From: CAVYHX01 sp963768415
Lineage (GTDB): Bacteria > Pseudomonadota > Gammaproteobacteria > UBA9214
Assembly: GCA_963768415.1 (NCBI GenBank)
Contig: CAVYHX010000008.1
Coordinates: forward strand, 15,355 to 79,354
Length of the DNA: 64,000 bases
Reading direction: 5' to 3'
Below are positions 48,201-59,850 of the stretch, piece after piece. The notes beneath the pieces were generated by a model. It was not told the DNA's origin. It ran no database searches and was given only the letters and a program-made list of their open reading frames with translations. The first letter of the stretch is position 1; each line of letters starts with the position of its first letter. Position numbers and translations under genes: made by a program.

Positions 48201-51200
48201 TACCATTGACGCCAGTACTGGTGTCATTACCGTCAATGCCGCCCTGGATTATGAGACTGCGACCAGCCACTCGGTCACCGTGCTGGCCACCTCGGATGAC
48301 GGCAGCACCGCAAGCCAGGCCTTTACCATCACTGTCTCCGATGTCGATGAGTTCGACGTCGGCGCGATCAGTGATACCGATGCGACAGCGGATGCCGTGG
48401 ATGAGAACAGTGCAGCCGGTACCAGTGTCGGCGTTACCGCCTTCGCCACCGATGGCGATGGCAGCAACAACACCGTCACCTACAGCCTGACGGATACGGC
48501 GGGTGGGCTGTTTACCATCGACACCAATACCGGCATCGTCACGACCACGGCGGCACTCGATGCCGAGACCGCGGTCTCTTACGATATTACCGTCCGGGCC
48601 GATTCCACCGACGGCAGCTTCGCCACGCGCACATTTACCATCGCCGTCAATGACCTCGATGAGTTCGATGTCGGCGCCGTCACCGATATCGATGCGACCA
48701 CCAATGCCGTCGACGAGAACAGCGCCATCGGCACCAGTGTCGGGATCACGGCCTCGGCCTCGGACGCTGATGGAACGACTAATGCCATCACTTATACCCT
48801 GGACGACAGTGCCGGCGGCCTGTTTGCCATCGATGCCAGCACGGGTGTGGTGACTGTTAACGGTGCCTTAAATGCCGAGACGGCGACTGCACATAACATC
48901 ACGGTGCGCGCCACATCCGACGACGGCAGCTTCTCGACCCAGGGCTTTACGATCAACGTCAATGACCTGGATGAGTTCGATATTGGCGCAATTAGCGATA
49001 CCAATGGCGCGGCCGATACGGTCGCCGAGAATGCGAGCGTTGGCACTGCGGTCGGCATTACCGCACTGGCGACCGATGCGGATGTCACTGACGGGGTCAC
49101 CTACAGCCTCTCTGATAATGCCGGCGGCCGTTTTACCATTGACGCCAGTACCGGTGTGATCACCGTAAATGCGGCGCTGGACTACGAGATTGCAACCAGT
49201 CACTCGGTTACGGTCCTCGCTACCAGTGATGACGGCAGTAGTGCCTCACAGGCCTTTACGATTAATGTCACCGATATCGACGAGTTTGATGTCGGGGCGA
49301 TCTCGGATACCAACGGCGCGCTGGATGCCGTGGATGAGAACAGTGCCGCCGGCACCAGTGTCGGCGTTACCGCCTTCGCAAATGATGGGGATGGCAGTAA
49401 TAACACGGTCACCTACAGCCTGACGGATACCGCGGGTGGGTTGTTTACGATCGATACCAACACGGGCATCGTCACGACCACGGCCGCCCTCGATGCCGAG
49501 ACCGCGATCTCCTATGACATCACGGTCCGGGCGGATTCCACGGACGGCAGCTTCGCCACCCGCACCTTCACCATCGCGGTCAATGACCTCGATGAGTTCG
49601 ATGTCGGAACCGTCACGGATGTCGATGCAACCGCCAACGCGGTCGATGAGAACAGCGCGGTTGGCACCACCGTCGGCATCACCGCCTCGGCCAGTGATGC
49701 CGATGTCACCGATAACATTACCTATACCCTGGACGACAGCGCCGGCGGCCTGTTTGCCATTGATGCCAGCACCGGCGTCGTCACCGTGGCCGGCGCACTC
49801 GATGCCGAGACCACGACTGCACATAACATCACGGTGCGCGCGACCTCGGACGACGGCAGCTTCTCCACCCAGGGCTTTACCATCAACGTCAATGACCTGG
49901 ATGAGTTCGATGTCGGCGCGATCTCGGATACCAATGGCGCGGCCGATACCGTCGCCGAGGATGCGAGCGTTGGCACTGCCGTCGGCATCACCGCTCTGGC
50001 CACCGATGGGGATGTCACTGACGGGGTCACCTACAGCCTCTCCGATAACGCCGGGGGCCGTTTTACGATTGACACCAGTACCGGTGTCATCACGGTAAAT
50101 GCCGCACTCGACTACGAGACCGCGACCACTCACTCGGTCACGGTGCTCGCCACCTCGGATGATGGCAGCACCGCAAGCCAGGCCTTTACGATTAATGTCT
50201 CCGATATCGATGAGTTCGACGTGGGTGCGATCTCGGACACCAACGGTGCGCTGGATGCCGTCAATGAGAACGCGGCCGCCGGCACCAGTGTCGGCGTCAC
50301 CGCCTTCGCCACCGATGGGGATGGCAGCAATAACTCGGTTACCTACAGCCTGACCGATACGGCAGGCGGGCTGTTTACGATCGATACCAACACGGGCATC
50401 GTCACCACTACGGCCGCGCTGGATGCCGAGACCGCCACCTCCTATGACATCACGGTCCGGGCGGATTCGACCGATGGGTCGTTTGCGACCCGGACCTTTA
50501 CCATCGCCGTCAATGACCTGGATGAGTTCGATGTAGGGACTGTGACAGATATCGATGCGACGGCCAATGCAGTCGACGAGAACAGTGCGGTCGGCACCAC
50601 GGTTGGGATCACGGCCTCAGCTACCGACACCGATGTCACCGATAACATTACCTATACCCTGGACGACAGTGCCAGCGGCCTGTTTGCCATCGATGCCAGC
50701 ACCGGCGTCGTCATTGTCAATGGATCGCTCGATGCCGAAACCGCGACTGCACACAACATAACGGTACGCGCGACCTCGGATGACGGCAGCTTCTCGACCC
50801 AGGGCTTTACCATCAACGTCAATGACCTGGATGAGTTCGATGTCGGCGCGGTAACGGATATTGACGTAACAGCCAACGCGGTGGATGAGAATAGCGCGAT
50901 CGGCACTACCGTCGGGATCACGGCCTCGGCCAGTGATGCCGATGTCACCGATGCCGTCACTTATACGCTTGACGACAGTGCGGGTGGGCTGTTTGCAATC
51001 GACAATGTTACTGGCGTGGTGACTGTCAATGGTGCACTCGATGCCGAGACGGCGACCAGCTACAACATTACGGTCCGGGCGACCTCCGACGACGGCAGCT
51101 TCTCGACCCAGGGCTTTACGATCAACGTCAATGATCTCGATGAGTTCGATGTCGGCGCGATCAGCGACACCAATGGCGCGGTCGATACGGTCGCCGAGAC

Positions 51201-54200
51201 GCGATGCGGTGGCACCGCCGTCGGCATCACCGCCCTGGCCACCGACGGGGATGTCACCGACGCGGTCACCTACAGCCTGTCCGATGACGCCGGTGGCCGT
51301 TTTGCGATTGACGCCAGTACCGGTGTCATCACCGTCAATGCCGCCCTGGATTACGAGACCGCTACCAGCCACTCGGTCACGGTGCTGGCCACCTCGGATG
51401 ACGGCAGCACCGCAAGCCAGGCCTTTACCATCACTGTCTCCGATGTCGATGAGTTCGATGTCGGCGCGATCTCGGACACCAACGGCGCGCTGGATGCCGT
51501 GGATGAGAACGCGGCCGCCGGCACCAGCGTCGGCGTCACCGCCTTCGCCACCGATGGGGATGGCAGCAATAACACGGTCACCTACAGCCTGACCGATACC
51601 GCCGGTGGGTTGTTCACCATCGATACCAATACGGGCATCGTCACGACCACGGCTGCCCTCGATGCCGAGACCGCGACCTCCTACGACATCACTGTCCGCG
51701 CTGACTCCACAGACGGGTCATTCGCCACCCGCACCTTTACCATCGCCGTCAATGACCTCGATGAGTTCGATGTCGGCGCGGTGACCGATGTCGATGCAAC
51801 GGCGAATGCGGTCGATGAGAATACCGCCGTCGGCACTACGGTCGGGATCACGGCCTCAGCCACCGACACCGATGTCACCGATAACCATCACCTATACCCT
51901 GGACGACAGTGCCGGTGGCTTGTTCGCCATCGATGCCAGCACGGGTGTGGTCACCGTCAACGGCGCGCTCGATGCCGAGACGGCGACAGCACATAACATC
52001 ACGGTTCGGGCCACCTCCGACGACGGCAGCTTCTCGACCTCGGGCTTTACGATCAACGTCAACGATGTCGATGAGTTCGATATCGGCACGATCAGCGACA
52101 CCAATGCCGCAGCCGATACGGTCGCCGAAGATGCGAGCGTTGGCACTGCGGTCGGCGTCACCGCCCTGGCGACCGATGGGGATGTCACCGACGGGGTCAC
52201 CTACAGTCTCTCCGATAATGCCGGCGGCCGTTTTACCATCGACGCCAGTACCGGTGTCATCACCGTCAATGCGGCGCTGGATTACGAGACTCAACCAGTC
52301 ACTCGGTCACGGTGCTCGCCACCTCGGATGACGGCAGTAGTGCCTCAGCAGGCCTTTACGATTAATGTCTCCGATGTCGATGAGTTCGATGTCGGGGCGA
52401 TCTCGGACACCAACGGCGCGCTGGATGCCGTGGATGAGAACAGTGCAGCCGGCACCAGTGTCGGCGTTACCGCCTTCGCAAATGATGGGGATGGCAGTAA
52501 TAACACGGTCACCTACAGCCTGACGGATACCGCCGGCGGACTGTTTACGATCGATACGAATACCGGCATCGTCACGACGACGGCTGCCCTCGATGCTGAA
52601 ACCGCCACTTCCTATGACATAACAGTCCGGGCCGACTCCACGGACGCGTCGTTTACTACCCGCACCTTTACCATCGCCGTTAATGATCTGGATGAGTTCG
52701 ATGCCGGGGCCGTCACAGATGTCGATGCGACGGCCAATGCGGTGGATGAGAACAGCGCCGTCGGTACCACGGTCGGTATCACCGCCTCGGCCACTGACGC
52801 TGATGTCACCGATGCCATCACCTACACCCTGGACGACAGTGCCGGCGGCCTGTTTACGATCGACAGCGCCACGGGTGTGGTGACCGTCGCCGGGGCACTC
52901 GATGCCGAGGCAACTACCAGCCATAACATCACCGTCCGTGCGACATCCGACGACGGCAGCTTCTCGACCCAGGGCTTTACCGTCAACGTCAATGACCTCG
53001 ATGAGTTCGATGTCGGCGTCGTGACGGACGTAGATGCGACCGCCAATGCAGTCGACGAGAACAGTGCGGTCGGCACCACCGTCGGGATCACCGCCTCGGC
53101 CAGTGATGCCGATGTCACTGACGACATTACCTATACGTTAGATGACAGCGCGGGTGGCCTGTTTACCATCGATGCCAGCACCGGTGTCGTCACCGTGGCC
53201 GGCGCACTCGATGCCGAGACCGCGACCACCATAACATTACTGTCCGCGCGACCTCCGACGACGGCAGCTTCTCGACCTCGGGCTTTACGATCAACGTCAA
53301 TGACCTGGATGAGTTCGATGTCGGCGCGTATCGTTGATACCGATGCCGCAACCGATACGGTCGCCGAAGATGCGGCGGTCGGTACCACCGTCGGCGTCAC
53401 TGCACTGGCCACCGATAATGATGTCACCGACGGGGTCACCTACAGTCTCTCCGATAACGCCGGGGGCCGTTTTACCATTGACGCCAGTACCGGTGTCATC
53501 ACCGTCAATGCGGCGCTGGACTACGAGACCAGCAACCAGTCACTCGGTCACGGTCCTCGCCACCAGCGATGATGGCAGCACTACCTCAGCAGGCCTTTAC
53601 GATCAATGTCTCCGATGTCGATGAGTTCGACGTCGGCGCGATCAGTGATACTGATGCGACAGCGGATGCCGTGGATGAGAACAGTGCAGCCGGCACCAGC
53701 GTGGGCGTCACCGCCTTCGCCACCGATGGGGATGGCAGCAACAACACGGTCACCTACAGCCTGACCGATACCGCGGGCGGGTTGTTTACCATCGATACCA
53801 ACACGGGCATCGTCACCACCACGGCCGCCCTCGATGCCGAGACTGCGACCTCTTATGACATTACCGTCCGGGCCGACTCCACGGACGGTAGCTTCGCCAC
53901 GCGCACGTTCACCATCGCGGTCAATGATGTCGATGAGTTCGATGTCGGGGCCGTCACGGATGTCGATGCAACGGCCGACGCGATCGACGAGAACAGCGCG
54001 GTCGGCACCAGCGTCGGCATCACCGCCTCGGCCAGTGATGCCGATGTCACCGATGCCATCACCTATACCCTGGATGATAGTGCCGGTGGCCTGTTTGCCA
54101 TCGATGCCAGCACCGGTGTCGTCACCGTCGCCGGCGCCCTGGATGCCGAGACGTCCACCAGCCATAACATCACCGTCCGGGCGACCTCCGACGACGGCAG

Positions 54201-57200
54201 CTTCTCGACCCAGGGCTTTACCATCAACGTCAATGACCTGGATGAGTTCGATGTCGGGGCCGTCACGGATGTCGATGCAACCGCAAATGCGGTGAACGAA
54301 AACAGCGCGATCGGCACCACCGTCGGGATCACGGCCTCGGCCAGTGATACTGACGTCACCGATGCCATCACCTATACCCTCGATGACACTGCTGGTGGCC
54401 TGTTTGCCATCGATGCCACTACGGGTGTGGTGACTGTTAACGGTGCCTTAAATGCCGAGACCGCAACTGCACACAACATCACGGTCCGGGCAACCTCCGA
54501 TGACGGCAGCTTCTCGACCCAGGGCTTTACGATCAACGTCAACGACCTCGATGAGTTCGATATCGGCACTATCGTTGATACCGACGCCGCAACGAATACC
54601 GTCGCCGAGGATGCGGCGGTCGGTACCACCGTCGGCGTTACCGCCCTGGCGACTGACGGGGATGTTACCGACGGAGTTACCTACAGCCTTGTCCGACGAC
54701 GCCGGCGGCCGCTTTGCGATTGACGCCAGTACCGGCGTGATTACGGTCAATGCGGCGCTCGACTACGAGACCAGCACCAGTCACTCGGTCACCGTGCTGG
54801 CCACTTCAGATGATGGCAGCACTTCAAGCCAGGCCTTTACCATCAATGTCACGGACGTGAATGAATCCGGGGCCAGCGCGATTTCGGACACCAATGCCGC
54901 GCTGGATGCGGTCGATGAAAACAGCGCCGGCGGTACCCCGGTTGGCATCACCGCCTTTTCCGCTGACCCCGATGTCACTGATACCGTCACCTACAGCCTG
55001 ACCGATGACGCCGGCGGGTTGTTCACCATCGATACCAACACCGGCATCGTGACCACCACGGCCGCCCTGGATGCCGAGACCGCGATCTCTTACGATATTA
55101 CCGTCCGGGCTGATTCGACTGACGGGTCAGTTTGCGACCCGCACCTTTACCATCACCGTCAATGACCTCGATGAGTTCGATGTCGGGGCGGTGACGGATG
55201 TCGATGCAACTGCCAACGCAGTCGATGAGAACAGCGCCGTCGGCACCACTGTCGGGATCACTGCCTCCGCCTCAGACGCTGATGTAACGACTAATGCCAT
55301 CACCTATACCCTGGATGACAGTGCCGGCGGCCTGTTTGCGATCGATGCCAGCACCGGTGTCGTCACCGTCAACGGAGCGCTCGATGCCGAGACGGCGACT
55401 AGCCACAACATCACGGTGCGCGCCACCTCCGACGACGGCAGCTTCTCGACCCCGGGCTTTACCATTAACGTCAACGATCTCGATGAGTTCGATGTCGGCA
55501 CGATCAGCGACATCAATGCCGCAGCCGATACGGTCGCCGAAGACGCGGTGGTGGGTACCGCCGTCGGTGTCACCGCCCTGGCCACCGATGATGATGTCAC
55601 CGACGGGGTCACCTACAGTCTCTCCGATAACGCCGGGGGCCGTTTCGCGATCAACGCCAGTACCGGCGTCATCACCGTCAATGCGGCCCTGGATTACGAG
55701 ACCACATACCAGTCACTCGGTCACGGTGCTGGCCACCTCGGATGACGGCAGTACCGCAAGCCAGGCCTTTACCATCAATGTCTCCGATGTCGATGAGTTC
55801 GACGTCGGCGCGATCAGTGATACCAATGGCGACGCTGGATGCCGTGGATGAGAACAGTGCAGCCGGCACCAGTGTCGGCGTCACCGCCTTCGCCACCGAT
55901 GGGGATGGCAGCAATAACACGGTCACCTACAGCCTGACGGATACCGCGGGTGGGTTGTTTACCATCGATACCAATACGGGCATCGTCACGACCACGGCCG
56001 CCCTCGATGCCGAGACCGCGGTCTCTTACGATATTACCGTCCGGGCTGATTCCACCGACGGTCAGCTTCGCGACCCGCACCTTTACCATCGCCGTCAATG
56101 ACCTCGATGAGTTCGATGTCGGCGCGGTGACCGATGTCGATGCGACCGACCAATGCGGTCGACGAGAACAGCGCCGTCGGCACCAGTGTCGGGATCACGG
56201 CCTCGGCCTCGGACGCTGATGTAACGACTAATGCCATCACCTATACCCTGGACGACAGTGCCGGCGGCCTGTTCGCCATCGATGCCAGCACGGGTGTGGT
56301 CACTGTTGCCGGTGCGCTTGAATGCCGAGACCGCGACCGCCACAACATCACCGTGCGGGCGACCTCCGACGACGGCAGCTTCTCGACCCAGGGCTTTACC
56401 ATCAACGTCAATGACCTGGATGAGTTCGATGTCGGCGCGATCAGCGACACCGATGGCACGGCCAATACCGTCGCCGAGGATGCGGTGGTCGGTACCGCCG
56501 TCGGCGTCACCGCCCTGGCGACTGACGGGGATGTCACCGACGGGGTCACCTACAGTCTTTCCGATAACGCCGGTGGCCGTTTTACCATCGACGCCAGTAC
56601 CGGTGTCATCACCGTCAATGCCGCCCTGGATTACGAGACTGCGACCAGCCACTCGGTCACGGTGCTGGCCACCTCGGATGACGGCAGTACTTCAAGCCAG
56701 GCCTTTACCATCACTGTCTCCGATGTCGATGAGTTCGACGTCGGCGCGATCTCGGACACCAATGGCGCGCCGGATGCCGTGGATGAGAACGCGGCCGCCG
56801 GCACCAGCGTCGGCGTCACCGCCTTCGCCACCGATGGGGATGGCAGCAACAACACGGTCACCTACAGCCTGACCGATACCGCGGGCGGGCTGTTCACCAT
56901 CGATACCAACACCGGCATCGTCACAACCACGGCTGCCATCGATGCCGAGACCGCGACCTCCTATGACATCACGGTACGGGCGGATTCCACGGACGGCAGC
57001 TTCGCCACTCGCACCTTCACCATCGCAGTCAATGACCTCGATGAGGCCGATGTCGGGGCCGTGTCGGATGTCGATGTAACTGCCAACACGGTCGACGAGA
57101 ACAGCGCGGTGGGCACCACGGTCGGCATCACCGCCTCGGCCACCGACGCCGATGTCACTGATGCCATCACCTATACCCTCGATGACAGTGCCGGCGGCCT

Positions 57201-59535
57201 GTTTGCGATCGATGCCAATACCGGTGTCGTCACCGTCGCCGGCGCCCTGGATGCCGAGACATCCACCAGCCATAACATCACCGTCCGGGCGACCTCGGAC
57301 GACGGCAGCTTCTCCACCCAGGGCTTCACCATCGACGTCAACGATCTCGATGAGTTCGATGTCGGTGCGATCTCGGATACCAATGCTGCGGCCGATACCG
57401 TCGCCGAGGATGCGGTGGTGGGCACCACCGTCGGTATCACCGCCCTGGCGACTGATGGGGATGTCACCGACGGCGTCACCTACAGCCTCTCCGATAACGC
57501 CGGCGGCCGTTTTGCGATTGACGCCAGCACCGGTGTCATCACGGTCAATGCCGCACTCGACTATGAGACTGCGACCAGTCATTCGGTCACAGTCCTCGCC
57601 ACCTCGGATGACGGCAGCACCGCAAGCCAGGCCTTTACGATTAACGTCACAGACGTCAATGAGTCCGGCGTGGGCGCCCTCAGTGATACGGACGGTGCCG
57701 CTGACAGCGTCAGCGAGAACAGCGCTGTCGGCACCAGTGTCGGGATCACCGCCTTCGCTGACGATACCGATGCCGGCGACACGGTCAGCTACAGCCTCGA
57801 TGATGATGCCGGCGGCCTGTTCGCCATCGATACCAACACCGGCATCGTGACCGTCAACGGCGCGCTCGATGCCGAGACCGCGAACAGTCACAACATCACG
57901 GTGCGTGCGAGCAGCACCGATGGCTCCTTCACTACCCTGACCTTCAGCATCGCCATCAACGATATCAATGAAGCACCGAGTGTGTCCGCCATCAGCGACC
58001 AGGTGATCGATGAGGATACCTCGACCGGCGCCCTGGCCTTTACCATCGGTGATCCGGAGACTCCGGCCGGCTCGCTCACGGTGACCGCGGCCTCCAGTGA
58101 TCCGGCCCTCATCCCGAATGCCAACCTGGTGCTGGGTGGCTCCGGGACCAACCGCACACTCACCGTTACCCCGGCGCCTGATCAGTACGGCGGCCCGGTC
58201 ACCATCACGGTGACAGTAAGTGACGGCGTGAATAGCATTACCGAGACGTTTACCGTGACCGTCAACCCGGTCAACGATGCGGCAATAATCGGTGGCGTGG
58301 ATAGCGGCGCGGTGACCGAGGACACCGATCCGGACCTGGATGGCCTGCTCGAGGCCGCGGGTGCACTGACTATTACGGACGCCGATTCCGGTGAGGCCGG
58401 CTTTACTGCCGGGACTGTCGCCGGGACCTATGGCTCGATCAGTATCGATACCGCCGGCAACTGGACCTATGCGGCGGATAATACCCAGGCGGCGGTCCAG
58501 TCGCTCGCGGCCGGGGCCACCCTGACCGATACGATCACGGTCACCAGCGTGGACGGCAGCACCCATGATGTCACTATCACCTTCACCGGCACCAATGACG
58601 CACCCACCGCCCGCGATGACGGTCCGGTCAGCGTCAATCCAGGCAGTGCGGTGACCATCAATCTCGCCGGCAACGATATTGATATTGACAACGCCATCGA
58701 TCTCACCTCGATCATCATTGTCAGCGGCCCGGCCAATGGCACCCTCGTGGTCATTAATGACGGCACGGTGATTTATACCCATGACGGCGGTACGACCACC
58801 AGCGACAGCTTTACCTACACCATCATGGATGCCAGCGGCGCGGTCTCCGGCACTGCCACGGTCAACCTGCAGGTCATCCCGGTCGTGGTCACGGACCCGG
58901 GTCCGAATCCGGATCCGGATGACACGCCGGTAGATGACACCGGTGTCGAGGAGATTATCCCGGAAGTAACCCCGGTGGATAATGGACCGGCGCCTGCCCC
59001 CGTCACCGCAACGGCCACACTCACCCAGAACGAGGTCAGCGCAGTACCGGGCAGTGAATTTGCCCCGGATGACCCGGACGACTACACCGTCGATAACATT
59101 ATCCTGGTCAGCCAGGACAATCCCGGCCTCATCCAGCGCACGGCCCAGGGCATGATCGACAAGCTGGAACGCTTCAACCACGAATTGTGGGATGTGCTCG
59201 AGAACATGAAAGACGAGATGTCATCGAACGGTACTAATGACTCCCGCTTCCAGCTGCTGGTGAAATCAGCCACGGGCCTGTCGCTGACATTATCTATAGG
59301 CGCTGTCTCGTGGGCCATCCGCGGAACGACGATCATGGCCAGCATGTTGTCGTCCATGCCGTTATGGAAGGGGTTTGACCCGCTACCGCTGCTTTCCGCC
59401 AGGAAACTTTCGCGAACCCGGGACGAGCAAGACGATGACGTGATGTCGGACGATGACCTCATCACCGATGAGCGCATTGCAAAGACTGCTGGAGACGGCA
59501 GACCCGTCGGAGGCCGCCAGTCAACAGCAGGATGA
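33253..59535 (+). CDS. Giant LEPR-XLL/DUF4347 cadherin-repeat surface protein A (many frameshifts)
   Basis: One gene of about 8,750 residues, broken by roughly 20 single-base shifts. Order by position: N-terminal motif LLIEAMEPRLLFSADL (33280-33330); DUF4347 (33430-33950; VHLISHGSDGAVDLGG, LLIYGCDLA); beta-rich modules (33960-35060); QDG..GIyaQRYd repeats (35280-36360); delta-60 repeats (37033-38260 and 39067-40285); cadherin-like domains between and after; a module shared with gene B (41640-42530); 45 tandem cadherin-like repeats (44007-57970); a VCBS-like domain (58290-58600); a Pro/Asp-rich linker (58890-58990); a helical stretch (LERFNHELWDVLENMKDEM); a hydrophobic segment (59270-59380) and a charged tail. 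There is no classical signal peptide. Likely a calcium-binding adhesin exported by the upstream operon. Restoration is by reading across shifts, so exact length is approximate. Confidence 0.85.
37033..38265 (+). repeat. Delta-60-type repeat block 1 in giant protein A
   Basis: About seven protein repeats of 50-60 residues, each with the pattern LDTSFGGGDGIVTT then LQPDGKILVTG then ALLRYNADGT. This matches the delta-60 repeat known from very large bacterial surface proteins and predicts a beta-propeller-like fold. The reading frame is intact across this block. Confidence 0.8.
39067..40285 (+). repeat. Delta-60-type repeat block 2 in giant protein A
   Basis: About seven further copies of the same repeat (FSGDGKLTTDFG, VQADGKILVAG, FALVRYNTDGT). 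Here the reading frame is interrupted near 39700, 39908 and 39990, each mended by dropping one base. Separated from block 1 by cadherin-like domains, suggesting duplication of a propeller-plus-cadherin cassette. Confidence 0.8.
44007..57970 (+). repeat. 45 tandem cadherin-like repeats in A-B-C order
   Basis: The unit is 309 bp (103 residues, types A and B) or 312 bp (104 residues, type C), each beginning at DEFDVG. Type A contains DVDATANAVDENSAVG and TVRATSDDGSFSTQG; type B contains DTVAEDAVVG and VLATSDDGSTASQAF; type C contains FATDGDGSNNTVTYSLTD and VRADSTDGSFATRTF. Most of the array runs A-B-C (about 930 bp), with occasional A-A or A-C steps. The last unit (from about 57660, ESGVGALSD) is divergent and caps the array. 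Acidic loops (DADVTD, DENS, LDAETA) suggest calcium binding as in other bacterial cadherin-like domains. I counted 45 units by reading; the number may be altered by collapse or expansion in assembly. Confidence 0.88.
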
Positions 59536-59742
59536 GTCCGGAAGTTAACAGGGAGTCTCGCAGCTGCTGCCTCAGGCCGGACGCTGTCTTGACTGCGGAC
59601 GGCTGACACAACCCGCCAGGCAGGCCCCAGGGGCTGTGCCCTCCTCTCTGGTAGCGGCCTGATGCCTGCCAGCATCGACAGTCTCCTGACAGCCTGGGAA
59701 ACCAACTGTTGCGCCCTCTATCCTGCCGAAATCGCTCAAGAT
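59536..59742. other. Spacer between the two giant genes
   Basis: No gene or clear terminator hairpin found. Between the gene A stop and the conserved leader of gene B there are only about 200 bp, rich in CAG/CTG and GGCC. Confidence 0.4.
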
Positions 59743-59850
59743 TCCAGTAATACCGCCGATGTCAATTTTGTGACGCTACGCACAGACTCCGGCCTGCGTG
59801 CCCCTTAAAACCGGGTATGGCGCCGGCCCGAGCAACCGGACTGGGTGGGC
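59743..59850 (+). promoter_or_regulatory. Leader of giant gene B with FleQ-box-like palindrome
   Basis: Near-copy of the leader at 33144-33252. The box GTCAATTTTGTGAC (59761-59774) differs at one position from that of gene A and again ends 77 bp before the ATG. Its presence before gene B suggests gene B has its own promoter instead of depending on read-through. Confidence 0.55.

Noticed and set aside
51788..56134. Several separate 200-600-residue cadherin genes
   Set aside because: They overlap in different frames, lack ribosome sites and continue the same repeat register, so they are fragments of giant gene A.
44007..57970. CRISPR-like regular spacing
   Set aside because: The period of 309-312 bp is a protein repeat within an open frame, with no short direct repeats and unique spacers.
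56692..59181. 829-codon open frame on the minus strand
   Set aside because: Lies antisense to the cadherin array and downstream domains and repeats with the same 103-codon period; it arises from the biased codon use of the sense gene.
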